Part shown: positions 24,371-32,400 of the stretch, piece by piece
How the letters are laid out: each line of letters begins with the position of its first letter
How positions within the stretch are numbered: position 1 is the first letter of the stretch
NCBI GenBank assembly: GCA_018004935.1
Contig: JAGNBF010000047.1
Span: forward strand, 22,733 to 55,526
Length of the DNA stretch: 32,794 bases
Direction: 5' to 3'
DNA from: Chloroflexota bacterium
GTDB taxonomy: Bacteria; Chloroflexota; Anaerolineae; Promineifilales; Promineifilaceae
The notes under the pieces: model-generated
Told to the model about the DNA's origin: nothing
Database searches by the model: none
What the model saw: only the letters and a program-made list of their open reading frames with translations
Position numbers and translations under genes: made by a program

Positions 24371-25950
24371 CGTACCTGTCTCCGTGAGTACCAGACCGCC
24401 CCGCCAATGATCAGCATTAAGACCGGGCCAAGCCAGGTACTGATCCAACGCAAAAGGGTCAATTGTTCTTGAGGAATAGCGATAGACCGTTGTATGGATT
24501 CGCGAGGTGTCAGATTAATGCTGAATTCGTCACGGGCTAACCAATTCATTGAATTGGTAAAAAGCAGGCTATTACCTCCCGTGGCACTACCGGTATTACG
24601 GATAAAGTCGGAGTCACTAAAAAGCACCAGGCGTCCACCGGTTAATGTATTTTCGGCAGACACACCTACTGCTAGAGGGCCACCGTTGTCATCTTCAGTT
24701 TCAGCCACGCTCCCTGTCTGGAAAAGGCTCACGATGTCTGTCTCACCCCAGGCGGCTTCGCTGGTACGTACAAGTTCTACAGAGGTAATCGTCTCCTGGG
24801 GGGCAATGGCGATAGAACGGGCCACGCGGAAAACGGTACCAAACTGGGGTAACTCTTCGGTGATGATGGGGCTAGAGCCAAAATCTACGCCCAGAAAGGT
24901 TACGCCATCGGATACACCTGCCTGTGCTAATTCCAGATCAACGATCACATCAAAACGAACAAACAAACCCCAATCGTCTAGTAGGGGTTGGATGGTATCG
25001 GCTCCATTCGCGGCCGCGTTGACCATTTCTTCTGTAGCCGGGAAATCTATAGACAGGAAGACAGATCCACCTCCATTCAGGTACGTGCGCAGGGCTTCTA
25101 CTTCTTCTGCCGGAATTGGGGCCTGTGGATCCACCACAATTACAGCCGAAGCATCGGTTGGGACACTTCCTTCAGTAAAGAGATTTAAGGAGGCTAAAGT
25201 AAACCCTACTTCTTCTAAACCCGCCTGAAGTTGACCTAAACCCGTTTCATCAAAGCCATCATAGGCTGGTTCCCCATGTCCAGAAAGGAAATAGAGTTTC
25301 TTTTCTTGGGGGTTGAGCACCTGCACCAAAGCGGCATGAATATCACGCTCTGCTGTCCCACTGGCTTTAGAAAACTGTTCGTTTTCACCTTCACCCTGGG
25401 TAAACACCAGCGTAGCATCGGCGGTTAGTGCGTATTGCTCCACCAACAAGGGGTTAGACAGCGGGTCTTCAAATTCATAACTAATTTGATCCGTATAGGC
25501 AGTCAATGAGTCCAGGACACTGCGAGCTTGTTCTTGCTGGAAAGACGCCTGAGGGGTGTAAAACCCAATGACTTTGATAGGCTGGTCCAATCCTTCAAGC
25601 AGGGCCAAGGTCTCCGGCAAGGGAGTGAATTCGCCCGCTTCGGTGAGATCATAACGCCAATCATTATTGCTATAAGCCACGTAGTAAAGAATTGCGGCGA
25701 TGGCAACGACAAACAGGATGGAGAGAAAGGTGTTGAGGCCATAGCGGAAATTGCGGCCGCTGAGCATGATCCGCACATCATCAGGCCGGAAAACGGCAAA
25801 AAGAAGCAAAAGCAGAGCACCCAACCCCAAGAGAATGTTGACCAAAGTGGTAAAACGGTCTACCACCACATAGGTCACAGCCCCAGACAGGAGTAACAGT
25901 AGCCCTACCCAGGGAAAAACGGAAATCAAGTTTTGTGTGGTTTTATTCAT
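24367..25950 (-). CDS. GldG-like auxiliary component of an ABC exporter
   Basis: This 527-residue protein has three N-terminal membrane helices (about 10-32, 33-52, 70-93), a large extracytoplasmic domain and one C-terminal helix before Tyr-Ser-Arg-Arg-Gln-Val-Arg. The domain matches the ABC_transp_aux family: Phe-Glu-Asp-Pro-Leu, Phe-Leu-Ser-Gly-His-Gly-Glu-Pro, and Leu-Asn-Gly-Gly-Gly-Ser-Val-Phe-Leu. In Bacteroidota GldG works with GldA and GldF in gliding, but the family is wider, and no other gliding gene is here. It starts 29 bp after the permease gene with GAGG upstream. Octamers at 25010 and 25753. Confidence 0.87.
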   Translation of the reverse strand: MNKTTQNLISVFPWVGLLLLLSGAVTYVVVDRFTTLVNILLGLGALLLLLFAVFRPDDVRIMLSGRNFRYGLNTFLSILFVVAIAAILYYVAYSNNDWRYDLTEAGEFTPLPETLALLEGLDQPIKVIGFYTPQASFQQEQARSVLDSLTAYTDQISYEFEDPLSNPLLVEQYALTADATLVFTQGEGENEQFSKASGTAERDIHAALVQVLNPQEKKLYFLSGHGEPAYDGFDETGLGQLQAGLEEVGFTLASLNLFTEGSVPTDASAVIVVDPQAPIPAEEVEALRTYLNGGGSVFLSIDFPATEEMVNAAANGADTIQPLLDDWGLFVRFDVIVDLELAQAGVSDGVTFLGVDFGSSPIITEELPQFGTVFRVARSIAIAPQETITSVELVRTSEAAWGETDIVSLFQTGSVAETEDDNGGPLAVGVSAENTLTGGRLVLFSDSDFIRNTGSATGGNSLLFTNSMNWLARDEFSINLTPRESIQRSIAIPQEQLTLLRWISTWLGPVLMLIIGGAVWYSRRQVR

Positions 25951-25979
25951 TGCTGTCCCTCAATGGTGCAAAGAACAGT

Positions 25980-26720
25980 TTAACGCCAACGACGGCTCTC
26001 AAAGATGCGTGCGGCCGCGAACAGGAATATCCCTGTCAGCAAAACAAAATACAGGACATCCTTCACCGTCAACACCCCATTAAAAAAGTTATCTTGGTGT
26101 GACAACATTGAAAGCTCCCGCATAATCGTACTGACATTTGTGGGCAAAGAAGGGTTACTCCCCAAAAAGGCCATCAGATAAAAAATCAGAATCACAGCAA
26201 ATGAGAGCATGAAAGCATTGATCTGATTGGTTGAAATCGCAGACGCAAAAATCCCGATACTAATCAAAGCACTCCCCCATAACAGCACCAACAGATACGC
26301 TGTAATCATAGGGCCAACATCCGGGTTGCCAAAACGCAACAAAACGAAGGGATAAATAAGCGTCAACGCCGTTGTCGCCACCCATAACAAAAAGGCGGCG
26401 ATAAACTTACCCAAAATTACCTGACCATCCGTTATCGGCATAGTCATCAACAACTCCACGGTCCCACTCTGCCGCTCCTCAGAAATAAGGCGCATCGTAA
26501 TCGCGGGCACCGCAAACACTGCCAGGAAAGCAAAGGTAGCCAGAGAATCGGCGACTGTAGGCGCGGCTCCACTCTGTGCCCCTTGTGTTGCCAGGAACAA
26601 AATCTGTTGGGCAAAAATAGCCCCACTGATCAGGGTCATGGCGGCAATAAACACATACGCTATAGGCTGAACAAAGATAGCCCCCAGTTCGCGGCGGGCA
26701 ATAAACCAGGCGTTTTGCAT
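25980..26720 (-). CDS. ABC-2 type permease (GldF-like)
   Basis: This 246-residue permease has about six membrane helices. Typical ABC-2 features are the start Ala-Arg-Arg-Glu-Leu-Gly-Ala-Ile-Phe and Leu-Ile-Ser-Glu-Glu-Arg-Gln-Ser-Gly-Thr-Val-Glu-Leu-Leu after the second helix, which is the coupling region in GldF-type permeases. Its start codon shares one base with the ATPase stop (TAATG), so the two are translationally coupled. The substrate is unknown. The octamer at 26011 codes Ala-Ala-Ala near the C-terminus. Confidence 0.9.
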   Translation of the reverse strand: MQNAWFIARRELGAIFVQPIAYVFIAAMTLISGAIFAQQILFLATQGAQSGAAPTVADSLATFAFLAVFAVPAITMRLISEERQSGTVELLMTMPITDGQVILGKFIAAFLLWVATTALTLIYPFVLLRFGNPDVGPMITAYLLVLLWGSALISIGIFASAISTNQINAFMLSFAVILIFYLMAFLGSNPSLPTNVSTIMRELSMLSHQDNFFNGVLTVKDVLYFVLLTGIFLFAAARIFESRRWR

Positions 26721-27712
26721 TATTCTTCCTCCTCACTGCTCTCGCTCTCCGCTTCTACTTCCTCTTCTTGAACTGCCAGGGCTTCAGCTTCACGGAGATA
26801 ACGCAGGAACAGGTTTTCTAGACTAACGCGTTCCGTACCGAGTTCTAACAAACCCCAACCCCGCTCCGAGATGATATTAGCGATTTGCACTCGTGTATCA
26901 TCTCGCCCATCAAAAGTCACCCGGTACTGATTCGTGCCATAAGGTACGACAGCATGCACCCCTTTCAGATCGGCCACCGTCTGAATAAAGGTTTCTCCAG
27001 GTTGCGCTACCTTCAGCGTCAAGGCTCGTTCTTCCCCCTGACCCAAATCACGCAGGGCAATGTCAGCCCAGACCTTACCGGCAATGACGATTATGGCCCG
27101 GTCACAAATCTGTTCTACTTCGGTTAAAATGTGCGTACTCAAGAGAACAGTGCGATCTTTGCCTAATTCTCTGATGAGTTTACGCACATCTATAACTTGC
27201 CCGGGATCAAGACCAATAGTCGGCTCATCCAAGATAAGCACATCAGGGTTGTGGATGAGCGCCTGGGCTAACCCCACTCGTTGGCGCATCCCCTTAGAAA
27301 GCTTACTGATATGACTTTCAGCCCGATCTAAGAGGTGGACCATTTCCAGCACATCATCCACGCGCTCCCACAAGTTATCCACACGGCGGAGGCGACCCAC
27401 AAAAGCCAGGTACCCTTCCACACTCATTTCTGGATAGAGTGGTACAGTCTCCGGCAGGTAGCCTAAATGGCGCCGCGCATCCATTGATTGGGTTACAGTA
27501 TCGTAACCGGCGATGGTAGCTGACCCACTGGTGGGCGGCATGTAACCCGTGAGAATACGCATGGTGGTGGTTTTCCCTGCCCCATTGGGGCCAAGAAAAC
27601 CGACAATTTCACCTTTTTTACAATGGAAATTGATGTCACGAATAGCTGTGTAGGTATCATAAACCTTTGTCAGGTTTTCTACCTGGATCATGACGTTTGG
27701 TGATTGACTCAT
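26720..27712 (-). CDS. ABC transporter ATPase (GldA-like)
   Basis: This 330-residue ATPase powers the cassette. Motifs: Walker A Gly-Pro-Asn-Gly-Ala-Gly-Lys-Thr-Thr, signature Leu-Ser-Lys-Gly-Met-Arg-Gln-Arg (a variant of LSGGQ usual in this subfamily), Walker B Leu-Ile-Leu-Asp-Glu-Pro-Thr and the switch His in Ser-Thr-His. The last 18 residues are almost all Glu/Ser/Val, an acidic tail not part of the fold. Start choice among Met at 27718, 27712 and 27691 is open because Shine-Dalgarno matches are poor. It has no GCGGCCGC octamer. It is the first gene of the four-gene operon. Confidence 0.93.
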   Translation of the reverse strand: MSQSPNVMIQVENLTKVYDTYTAIRDINFHCKKGEIVGFLGPNGAGKTTTMRILTGYMPPTSGSATIAGYDTVTQSMDARRHLGYLPETVPLYPEMSVEGYLAFVGRLRRVDNLWERVDDVLEMVHLLDRAESHISKLSKGMRQRVGLAQALIHNPDVLILDEPTIGLDPGQVIDVRKLIRELGKDRTVLLSTHILTEVEQICDRAIIVIAGKVWADIALRDLGQGEERALTLKVAQPGETFIQTVADLKGVHAVVPYGTNQYRVTFDGRDDTRVQIANIISERGWGLLELGTERVSLENLFLRYLREAEALAVQEEEVEAESESSEEEE

Positions 27713-28284
27713 AAGCATCACTCGCAAAAGATTGATTGTGTAATCACGATAATTTTTGGGCAAAAGAAAAAGCACACCAGGCTTGTGATTGTGGATTAAG
27801 CAAGATGTGCTCGGTCAAAAACTATGCAGGCAAGAGCGGTATAGTAGCGAAAACCAAGGGCCTTGTCAAACCGGGGAAACTGGTCTTTCTCTCATTCTTT
27901 AGATAGCATTAGTTATTGAACGGGGTATTCTGAACAAGTTGCGCTTAAAATCTGAGCGTAAAGGTTGCTGGAGCAGTTGGCGCGGATGGGGGAACAATCG
28001 TATGAAGCTTCGATTTTCGCTTGTTTCCGCTCTGGGTGAAACACCGTAAAAGCCAAAATCTTTTTGGGTCTTCGGGAATTCAGGGGAGTAACACCATCTG
28101 GTGGGGGCGACTCTTATGGTTACCCTCGACGGGGCAGGCACAAGGCCAGCCCCTACATGTAGCCACACCTCGCGAATTCCGAAAGAACCTGGATAGGATC
28201 GCTCAGCGGCCTAACCGTGAGTTTTACCAAGTTGCTTGTCATTTTTGTCGTCGGTGCCGGATCGGTGCACTAGGAAAAGTTTGC
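27713..28284. other. Divergent intergenic region with an R1 element
   Basis: It lies between the ABC operon and the P-loop kinase gene. R1 copy c occupies 28065-28189. The remaining sequence shows no RNA gene. The kinase frame is open upstream to 28021 but that part crosses the repeat and is not coding. Confidence 0.6.
28065..28189. repeat. MITE-like element, family R1, copy c
   Basis: The left end TGGGTCTTCGGGAATTCAGG and right end GCGAATTCCGAAAGAACC are inverted. The core GGGGCAGGCACAAGGCCAGCC matches the other copies; the other mini-hairpin is diverged. Confidence 0.85.
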
Positions 28285-28896
28285 ATGGACGTGGCCACCC
28301 TGGTGGAAGTTGTGGATACCTGGTTGCCCGAAACGCCATTTGTGCGTGATGGTGGAAGCCTGCTGATCATGGTTGGTCTGCCAGGAACAGGGAAATCGTC
28401 TCTGGTTGAAGAAATGCAGAAACAGTTGGCCTGTGTCATTATTACCACTGACCGAATACGTCGTTTCTTACCTGAGAAGCCCACTTATACACCGCTAGAA
28501 ACGGTTTTTGTTTATGAAGTGTGTCATGCATTGACTGAATTACGCCTGCGCCAAGGTCAGCGTGTGGTTTTTGATGGCACCAATTATATTGCTACGCAAA
28601 GACAAAAGTTGTACTCAGTAGCCGAGCAACAAGGGTCGGCTTTGGCTATTTGTCATGTGCAGGTGGCCAAAGATATTGCCCGCCGCAGACTAGAGGGTCG
28701 TTTTACGGCACAGCGCCGTCATACAGATATGTCGGAGGCTGATTGGGCCGTATATCAATGGATGGTGGAAGCACAGGAACCCGTAGAGCGGCCGCATCTT
28801 GTTTTAGACACCACAGACACCCCCACAGCCGTACTGGCCTGGCAATTGCGGGAATATTGGCTGGCGTGCGAACAGACATCTGTAGATGAGTGGTAA
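28285..28896 (+). CDS. P-loop kinase-like protein (AAA_33 type)
   Basis: This 203-residue protein has Walker A Gly-Leu-Pro-Gly-Thr-Gly-Lys-Ser-Ser at about 34-42, followed by Ile-Ile-Thr-Thr-Asp-Arg-Ile-Arg-Arg and Val-Val-Phe-Asp-Gly-Thr-Asn-Tyr. This is the layout of small-molecule or polynucleotide kinases of the zeta-toxin/T4 Pnk-like P-loop group. The substrate is unknown. The Met at 28285 has AGGAAAAG upstream. The stop codon at 28894 falls inside the left end of an R2 element. A diacylglycerol-kinase-like gene follows. Octamer at 28788 (Arg-Pro). Confidence 0.8.
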   Translation: MDVATLVEVVDTWLPETPFVRDGGSLLIMVGLPGTGKSSLVEEMQKQLACVIITTDRIRRFLPEKPTYTPLETVFVYEVCHALTELRLRQGQRVVFDGTNYIATQRQKLYSVAEQQGSALAICHVQVAKDIARRRLEGRFTAQRRHTDMSEADWAVYQWMVEAQEPVERPHLVLDTTDTPTAVLAWQLREYWLACEQTSVDEW

Positions 28897-28947
28897 GTGA
28901 TCGTTCGGGAATAGGCGGGGTGGCACGGTCGGGAGACAGGCCATAGG
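28893..28947. repeat. Half copy of the R2 element overlapping a stop codon
   Basis: GTAAGTGATCGTTCGGGAAT and GGTGGCACGGTCGGGAGAC match the reverse complement of 19925-19977. The TAA stop of the kinase is formed by bases 2-4 of the element. Confidence 0.7.
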
Positions 28948-28984
28948 GAGATGGGAGCAAATTTGCCCTGGAGATCAATCATTT

Positions 28985-29941
28985 ATGCCCAAAGGAACGC
29001 TTATCTACAACCCAACAGCCGGACCGCTCAATGTGATGGTTACGATTGAAAAGGTGGCCGATTATTGGCGGGATCGGGGCTGGGACATGCGAGTAGAACC
29101 CACGCGATATCCAGGTCATGCGGTAATTTTGGCCCGAGACGCGGCCGCAACGCATCATGATCTCGTTATTGCCGCTGGGGGAGATGGTACATTAGGGGAA
29201 GTCGCCAATGGGCTGGCGTTTACAGATACTATCCTGGCTCCGTTACCCGTAGGCACAGGCAACTCTTTTGGCAAAGAATTAAAAATGCCGCGGCCGCAGT
29301 TATTTAACCAATCTCTTCTCCTCCAGGCCTCTGAAGGGCTGTATCGCGGCCGCGTTCACCAAATGGACCTCGGTTGCCAAAATGACAAATACTGGGTCCT
29401 CTGGGCTGGAGCTGGCGCTGATGGTTATTTGGTAAAACAGATTGAACCCCGCTCTAAATTAACGAAAAAATTGGGGTCTGTCGGCTACTTCCTACAAATT
29501 TTACGTCTTATCCCCAAATTACCACCCGTCAAAGCCACCATCCATGTAGATGGCCAGACTTTTCATGATACCTACTTGCTCGTCACCATCAGTAATTGCC
29601 GCCTCTTTGCCGGAGGCGAGCTGGTTCTCAGCCCTAAGGCCTTCCTTGACGACGGCCTCTTTGAAGTCTGGCTCTTCCCTGGTCATGGTTTAAGCAATAT
29701 TTTGCACTACCTCTGGCAAATCCGCCGGGGCCGACACACCTTTAATCCCAATATCTGTCATACCACCGGCCGTTATGTCGCAGTAGAAAGTGACGCTCCC
29801 CTCTATTTTCATACGGATGGCGACCTCGGGGGCACAACCCCCATGGTTACGAACATCCAACCAGACGCCCTCCGTGTACTCATTCCCAACACAGCCCCCA
29901 GAGATCTGTTTCAGCGGGCGGGAATACCCCTCCTGGAATAA
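28985..29941 (+). CDS. Diacylglycerol/lipid kinase family protein (DagK/YegS type)
   Basis: This 318-residue cytoplasmic or membrane-associated lipid kinase probably phosphorylates diacylglycerol or a related lipid. Signatures: Tyr-Asn-Pro-Thr-Ala-Gly at the start, Ala-Gly-Gly-Asp-Gly-Thr-Leu (ATP-binding loop), Pro-Val-Gly-Thr-Gly-Asn-Ser-Phe, Ala-Gly-Ala-Gly-Ala-Asp-Gly and Phe-Leu-Asp-Asp-Gly-Leu-Phe-Glu-Val-Trp. The C-terminal beta-sandwich ends with His-Thr-Asp-Gly-Asp. Length and motifs are normal. GGAG lies 12 bp before the ATG. Octamers at 29141, 29290 and 29346 lie within 213 bp, two of them only 56 bp apart. Confidence 0.92.
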   Translation: MPKGTLIYNPTAGPLNVMVTIEKVADYWRDRGWDMRVEPTRYPGHAVILARDAAATHHDLVIAAGGDGTLGEVANGLAFTDTILAPLPVGTGNSFGKELKMPRPQLFNQSLLLQASEGLYRGRVHQMDLGCQNDKYWVLWAGAGADGYLVKQIEPRSKLTKKLGSVGYFLQILRLIPKLPPVKATIHVDGQTFHDTYLLVTISNCRLFAGGELVLSPKAFLDDGLFEVWLFPGHGLSNILHYLWQIRRGRHTFNPNICHTTGRYVAVESDAPLYFHTDGDLGGTTPMVTNIQPDALRVLIPNTAPRDLFQRAGIPLLE

Positions 29942-30242
29942 TCAAGTGATGGGATATTTCGCAGTAATTTGTAAATCGTCTAGTTGTTCATTAAATTTTT
30001 AATCGGGTAACACATTCATTGACCCCATCCCCCCTGCCAATTCCCTCGGGAAGGGGGGAATTCCAAGGGGGCATTTTTCGGGGCGAATGCCCCGAAAAAT
30101 GCCCCTTAGAAAAGTTCCCCGCCCCTGGGGGCGGGGTTAGGGGTAGATGTGCTCCAGATATTCCTGACGCGGCGATAAAGCGTCAGGGCGACACGGCGGG
30201 AAAAGGTCAGATTATGCCCTTTGGCAGTATAATTCCCATTCC
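29942..30242. other. Convergent intergenic region with an R5 element
   Basis: R5 copy 3 covers 30021-30145. A fragment resembling the 4258 repeat lies at about 30167-30200. No gene is seen; one frame runs through but is made of repeat sequence. Confidence 0.65.
30021..30145. repeat. Dispersed GC-rich double hairpin, family R5, copy 3
   Basis: GACCCCATCCCCCCTGCCAA, AAGGGGGGAATTCC, the middle hairpin GGGGCATTTTTCGGGG with its complement, and CCCCGCCCCTGGGGGCGGGG. It is the longest copy of the family. Confidence 0.85.
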
Positions 30243-31982
30243 TTAGCGATTCAGCAGAGGCAAATAGAGTTCATCCGTTATCATGGGGCATTGTTCATAA
30301 GTAAAGGCTACCACATAAGTTCCCCAATGGGCTTCGTTAGGAATATCTTTGCTATATTCGCCAATGGCCCAAAAGGTTTCCCCATCTGGATCAATTGTCA
30401 TTGTCATGTAATCACCCCACCGGTAAGGGGGTACGTCGCTGGGAAATGAGGTATAGGCCACTTCACCCCCTTTCACTACCCCTTCTAACCAGACCTGGGC
30501 AGGGTAAATGGTACCACTACGGCAGGTAAAAAAGGCACCCGGATAGCTATCAGAACTCATTCGCGCATAGACCATCGCCATATTGCCAAAACGGTCTACC
30601 ATTAGATCCGGGTAGGCGCGATAGGTTCCATTACTGCCTAAAACCCCATATTGAACAATGGAACCCGAATTAGGCTCTATTTTGGCCCAGCGTATGCAAT
30701 TGACCGAACCATAACCAGGATTACAACTGATGTGCATTGTTGTCCAGAGGAAACCGTTACGATATTCCAGGTCCCATTGGCGGGAGTCAATGCGCCCCTG
30801 ATTAGGGCGGCCGCCAATATCTGCCCCATTTTTTTGTGGCATAATGAGGGGAGTTCCTGCGGGTATGCCTGTTGTGGCCGTGAGATCAAAGACCGCCACG
30901 GAGGTCAGGTTATTGGCACCAAAGGGGGCATCCCAGGCATAAAGGGTATACACATCATCATCATAGTGGTGAACCAGAATGTGATGGGGGCCGCTGGTGG
31001 GCCAGGTGCCCTGATCAAAACCATGCAGATGGGCGGGAGTAGGCGAGGGGTTCGTGAGAGAGGGGTTGATAGTACGCATGATCGCGGCCGCGCCCACACC
31101 TGCATAGAGGTCGGCCTTACGAATCGCATAAATCTGCCCTACCCCACCCGGTGCCCCATAATTGTTGGCCCCAACAAACAGCTCATTTCGGCCAATCCCC
31201 GCCTGGGGAAAATCAAAAAAGCCTGTTCCGGTATTAAATGTGTAGACATACCAACCACTGGTGGGGTTGCCGGTTTGGGAAACGGCTACACACAAGGCAG
31301 TACCCCCACCATCGGCGATGAGCAAGTAACGATTGTCTTTTTCGTCGTACAGCAATTCAGGGTCAAAGGGGGCTGTGCCACAACCACTGCCTGTCCCGGC
31401 AAATAAGGCGGAGAGGGTGATGGGTCCCAGTAAAGAGGCACCATTTTTGTCATAGATAGCAAAGGCTTTGTTTACAGCTACCATCACATGATTTGTCCCT
31501 ACCGCTAACACCGGGTCAGGTGGAGTCAGGCCACCAGATGGGCCACAACATTGGCTGTAATCCAGTGTATCAAACCCCAGAAGAGGCTCACTAGATGGCG
31601 CGGCCGCGTCCCATACCTGTATCACCTTATCACTGGGGGGTAAATTCAGAGCCTGAGCTTCCTGCTGTGCCCACTGCTCCAGCGGCAAAATATCGGCCTC
31701 GTTGGGGCCAAGGTTGCCCTGATGTTCCCAGGTATCAAAAGCCGTCGCAGGCGGCAGATCGACCAGGTTGACCGTTATCGGCAATACCGGATCGAAACGA
31801 ATCGTGTCGGTGATAGCGAAAGTGTTTGGGTTCGCGGCCGCGGTTTGCCTACTTATATTCAAACTACCTGCCGGAGCCTGGGACGCTCCCCTTGGCGGCA
31901 CACCTTGCGGCACGGCCCCAATCACTCCCACAACCACTATAACTAACATACTTAACCCCAACCATCGTTGTAATTTACCCAT
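30243..31982 (-). CDS. Secreted protein of unknown function ending in Tyr-Leu-Pro-Leu-Leu
   Basis: This 579-residue exported protein has an N-terminal signal or anchor helix (about 7-25). The mature part has repeated short motifs with Trp/Tyr/Gly blocks separated by loops, suggesting a beta-propeller: Ala-Val-Gly-Thr-Asn-His-Val-Met-Val-Ala-Val-Asn, Tyr-Asp-Glu-Lys-Asp-Asn-Arg-Tyr, and Tyr-Arg-Ala-Tyr-Pro-Asp-Leu-Met-Val-Asp. Several Cys residues occur, including a Cys-Cys pair. The final residues Glu-Leu-Tyr-Leu-Pro-Leu-Leu-Asn-Arg resemble a segment of the 7005-8573 protein. No enzyme motif is recognised. Octamers at 30807, 31084, 31600 and 31834. Confidence 0.75.
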   Translation of the reverse strand: MGKLQRWLGLSMLVIVVVGVIGAVPQGVPPRGASQAPAGSLNISRQTAAANPNTFAITDTIRFDPVLPITVNLVDLPPATAFDTWEHQGNLGPNEADILPLEQWAQQEAQALNLPPSDKVIQVWDAAAPSSEPLLGFDTLDYSQCCGPSGGLTPPDPVLAVGTNHVMVAVNKAFAIYDKNGASLLGPITLSALFAGTGSGCGTAPFDPELLYDEKDNRYLLIADGGGTALCVAVSQTGNPTSGWYVYTFNTGTGFFDFPQAGIGRNELFVGANNYGAPGGVGQIYAIRKADLYAGVGAAAIMRTINPSLTNPSPTPAHLHGFDQGTWPTSGPHHILVHHYDDDVYTLYAWDAPFGANNLTSVAVFDLTATTGIPAGTPLIMPQKNGADIGGRPNQGRIDSRQWDLEYRNGFLWTTMHISCNPGYGSVNCIRWAKIEPNSGSIVQYGVLGSNGTYRAYPDLMVDRFGNMAMVYARMSSDSYPGAFFTCRSGTIYPAQVWLEGVVKGGEVAYTSFPSDVPPYRWGDYMTMTIDPDGETFWAIGEYSKDIPNEAHWGTYVVAFTYEQCPMITDELYLPLLNR

Positions 31983-32016
31983 ACAAACCTCAATCTGATT
32001 GTTAATAATCGTAACC

Positions 32017-32099
32017 GTTCAGCCTTCGGAAGGTTTGTATCACTGGTCAACGTCTCTCCTCAAACCTTCGGGAGGCTTCCTCCCCAGAGGGACTGAACG
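32017..32099. repeat. Nested inverted repeat
   Basis: Outer arms GTTCAG (32017) and CTGAAC (32093) enclose CCTTCGGAAGGTTTG facing CAAACCTTCGGGAGG. The outer GTTCAG/CTGAAC ends are the same as those of R4 at 15987-16108. Confidence 0.75.
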
Positions 32100-32131
32100 C
32101 TTACTATAGCTTTTAAGAAAAAGATTTTGAC

Positions 32132-32190
32132 TGTACGGGCAACCCTTGTGGTTGCCCCAGTGCAGGGCAGGCACAAGGCCAGCCCTTACT
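32132..32190. repeat. R1 element, core only (copy d)
   Basis: GTACGGGCAACCCTTGTGGT and GGGCAGGCACAAGGCCAGCC match 16136-16190 closely, but the outer terminal repeats seen in copies a-c are missing. Confidence 0.8.
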
Positions 32191-32400
32191 CCAAATCATT
32201 ATCTTAAGGTCTACAATAACCCCTATTCATTGCATTATAACAACCGCCAAAACGCACAGACAACGCCCGCCCCCCGACTCTCCCTCGATTCTCAGGTGAA
32301 GCACCCTGGCCCCTCAAGAGTTTGGTAAAATAAGAAGAGTGTGAGCAATAAACTCTATATTCAAAATCCCAAAGACCCATTTTTTACAACGAGGTACATT

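Larger units (their letters stand above)
31983..32400. other. Divergent intergenic region with two repeat elements
   Basis: It contains an inverted repeat at 32017-32099 and the R1 core at 32132-32190. The remainder to 32400 should contain the promoter of the lipoprotein gene; none is clearly recognised. Confidence 0.6.

Noticed and set aside
28021-28284. N-terminal extension of the P-loop kinase
   Set aside because: The extension crosses an R1 element and a good ribosome binding site is present at 28285.
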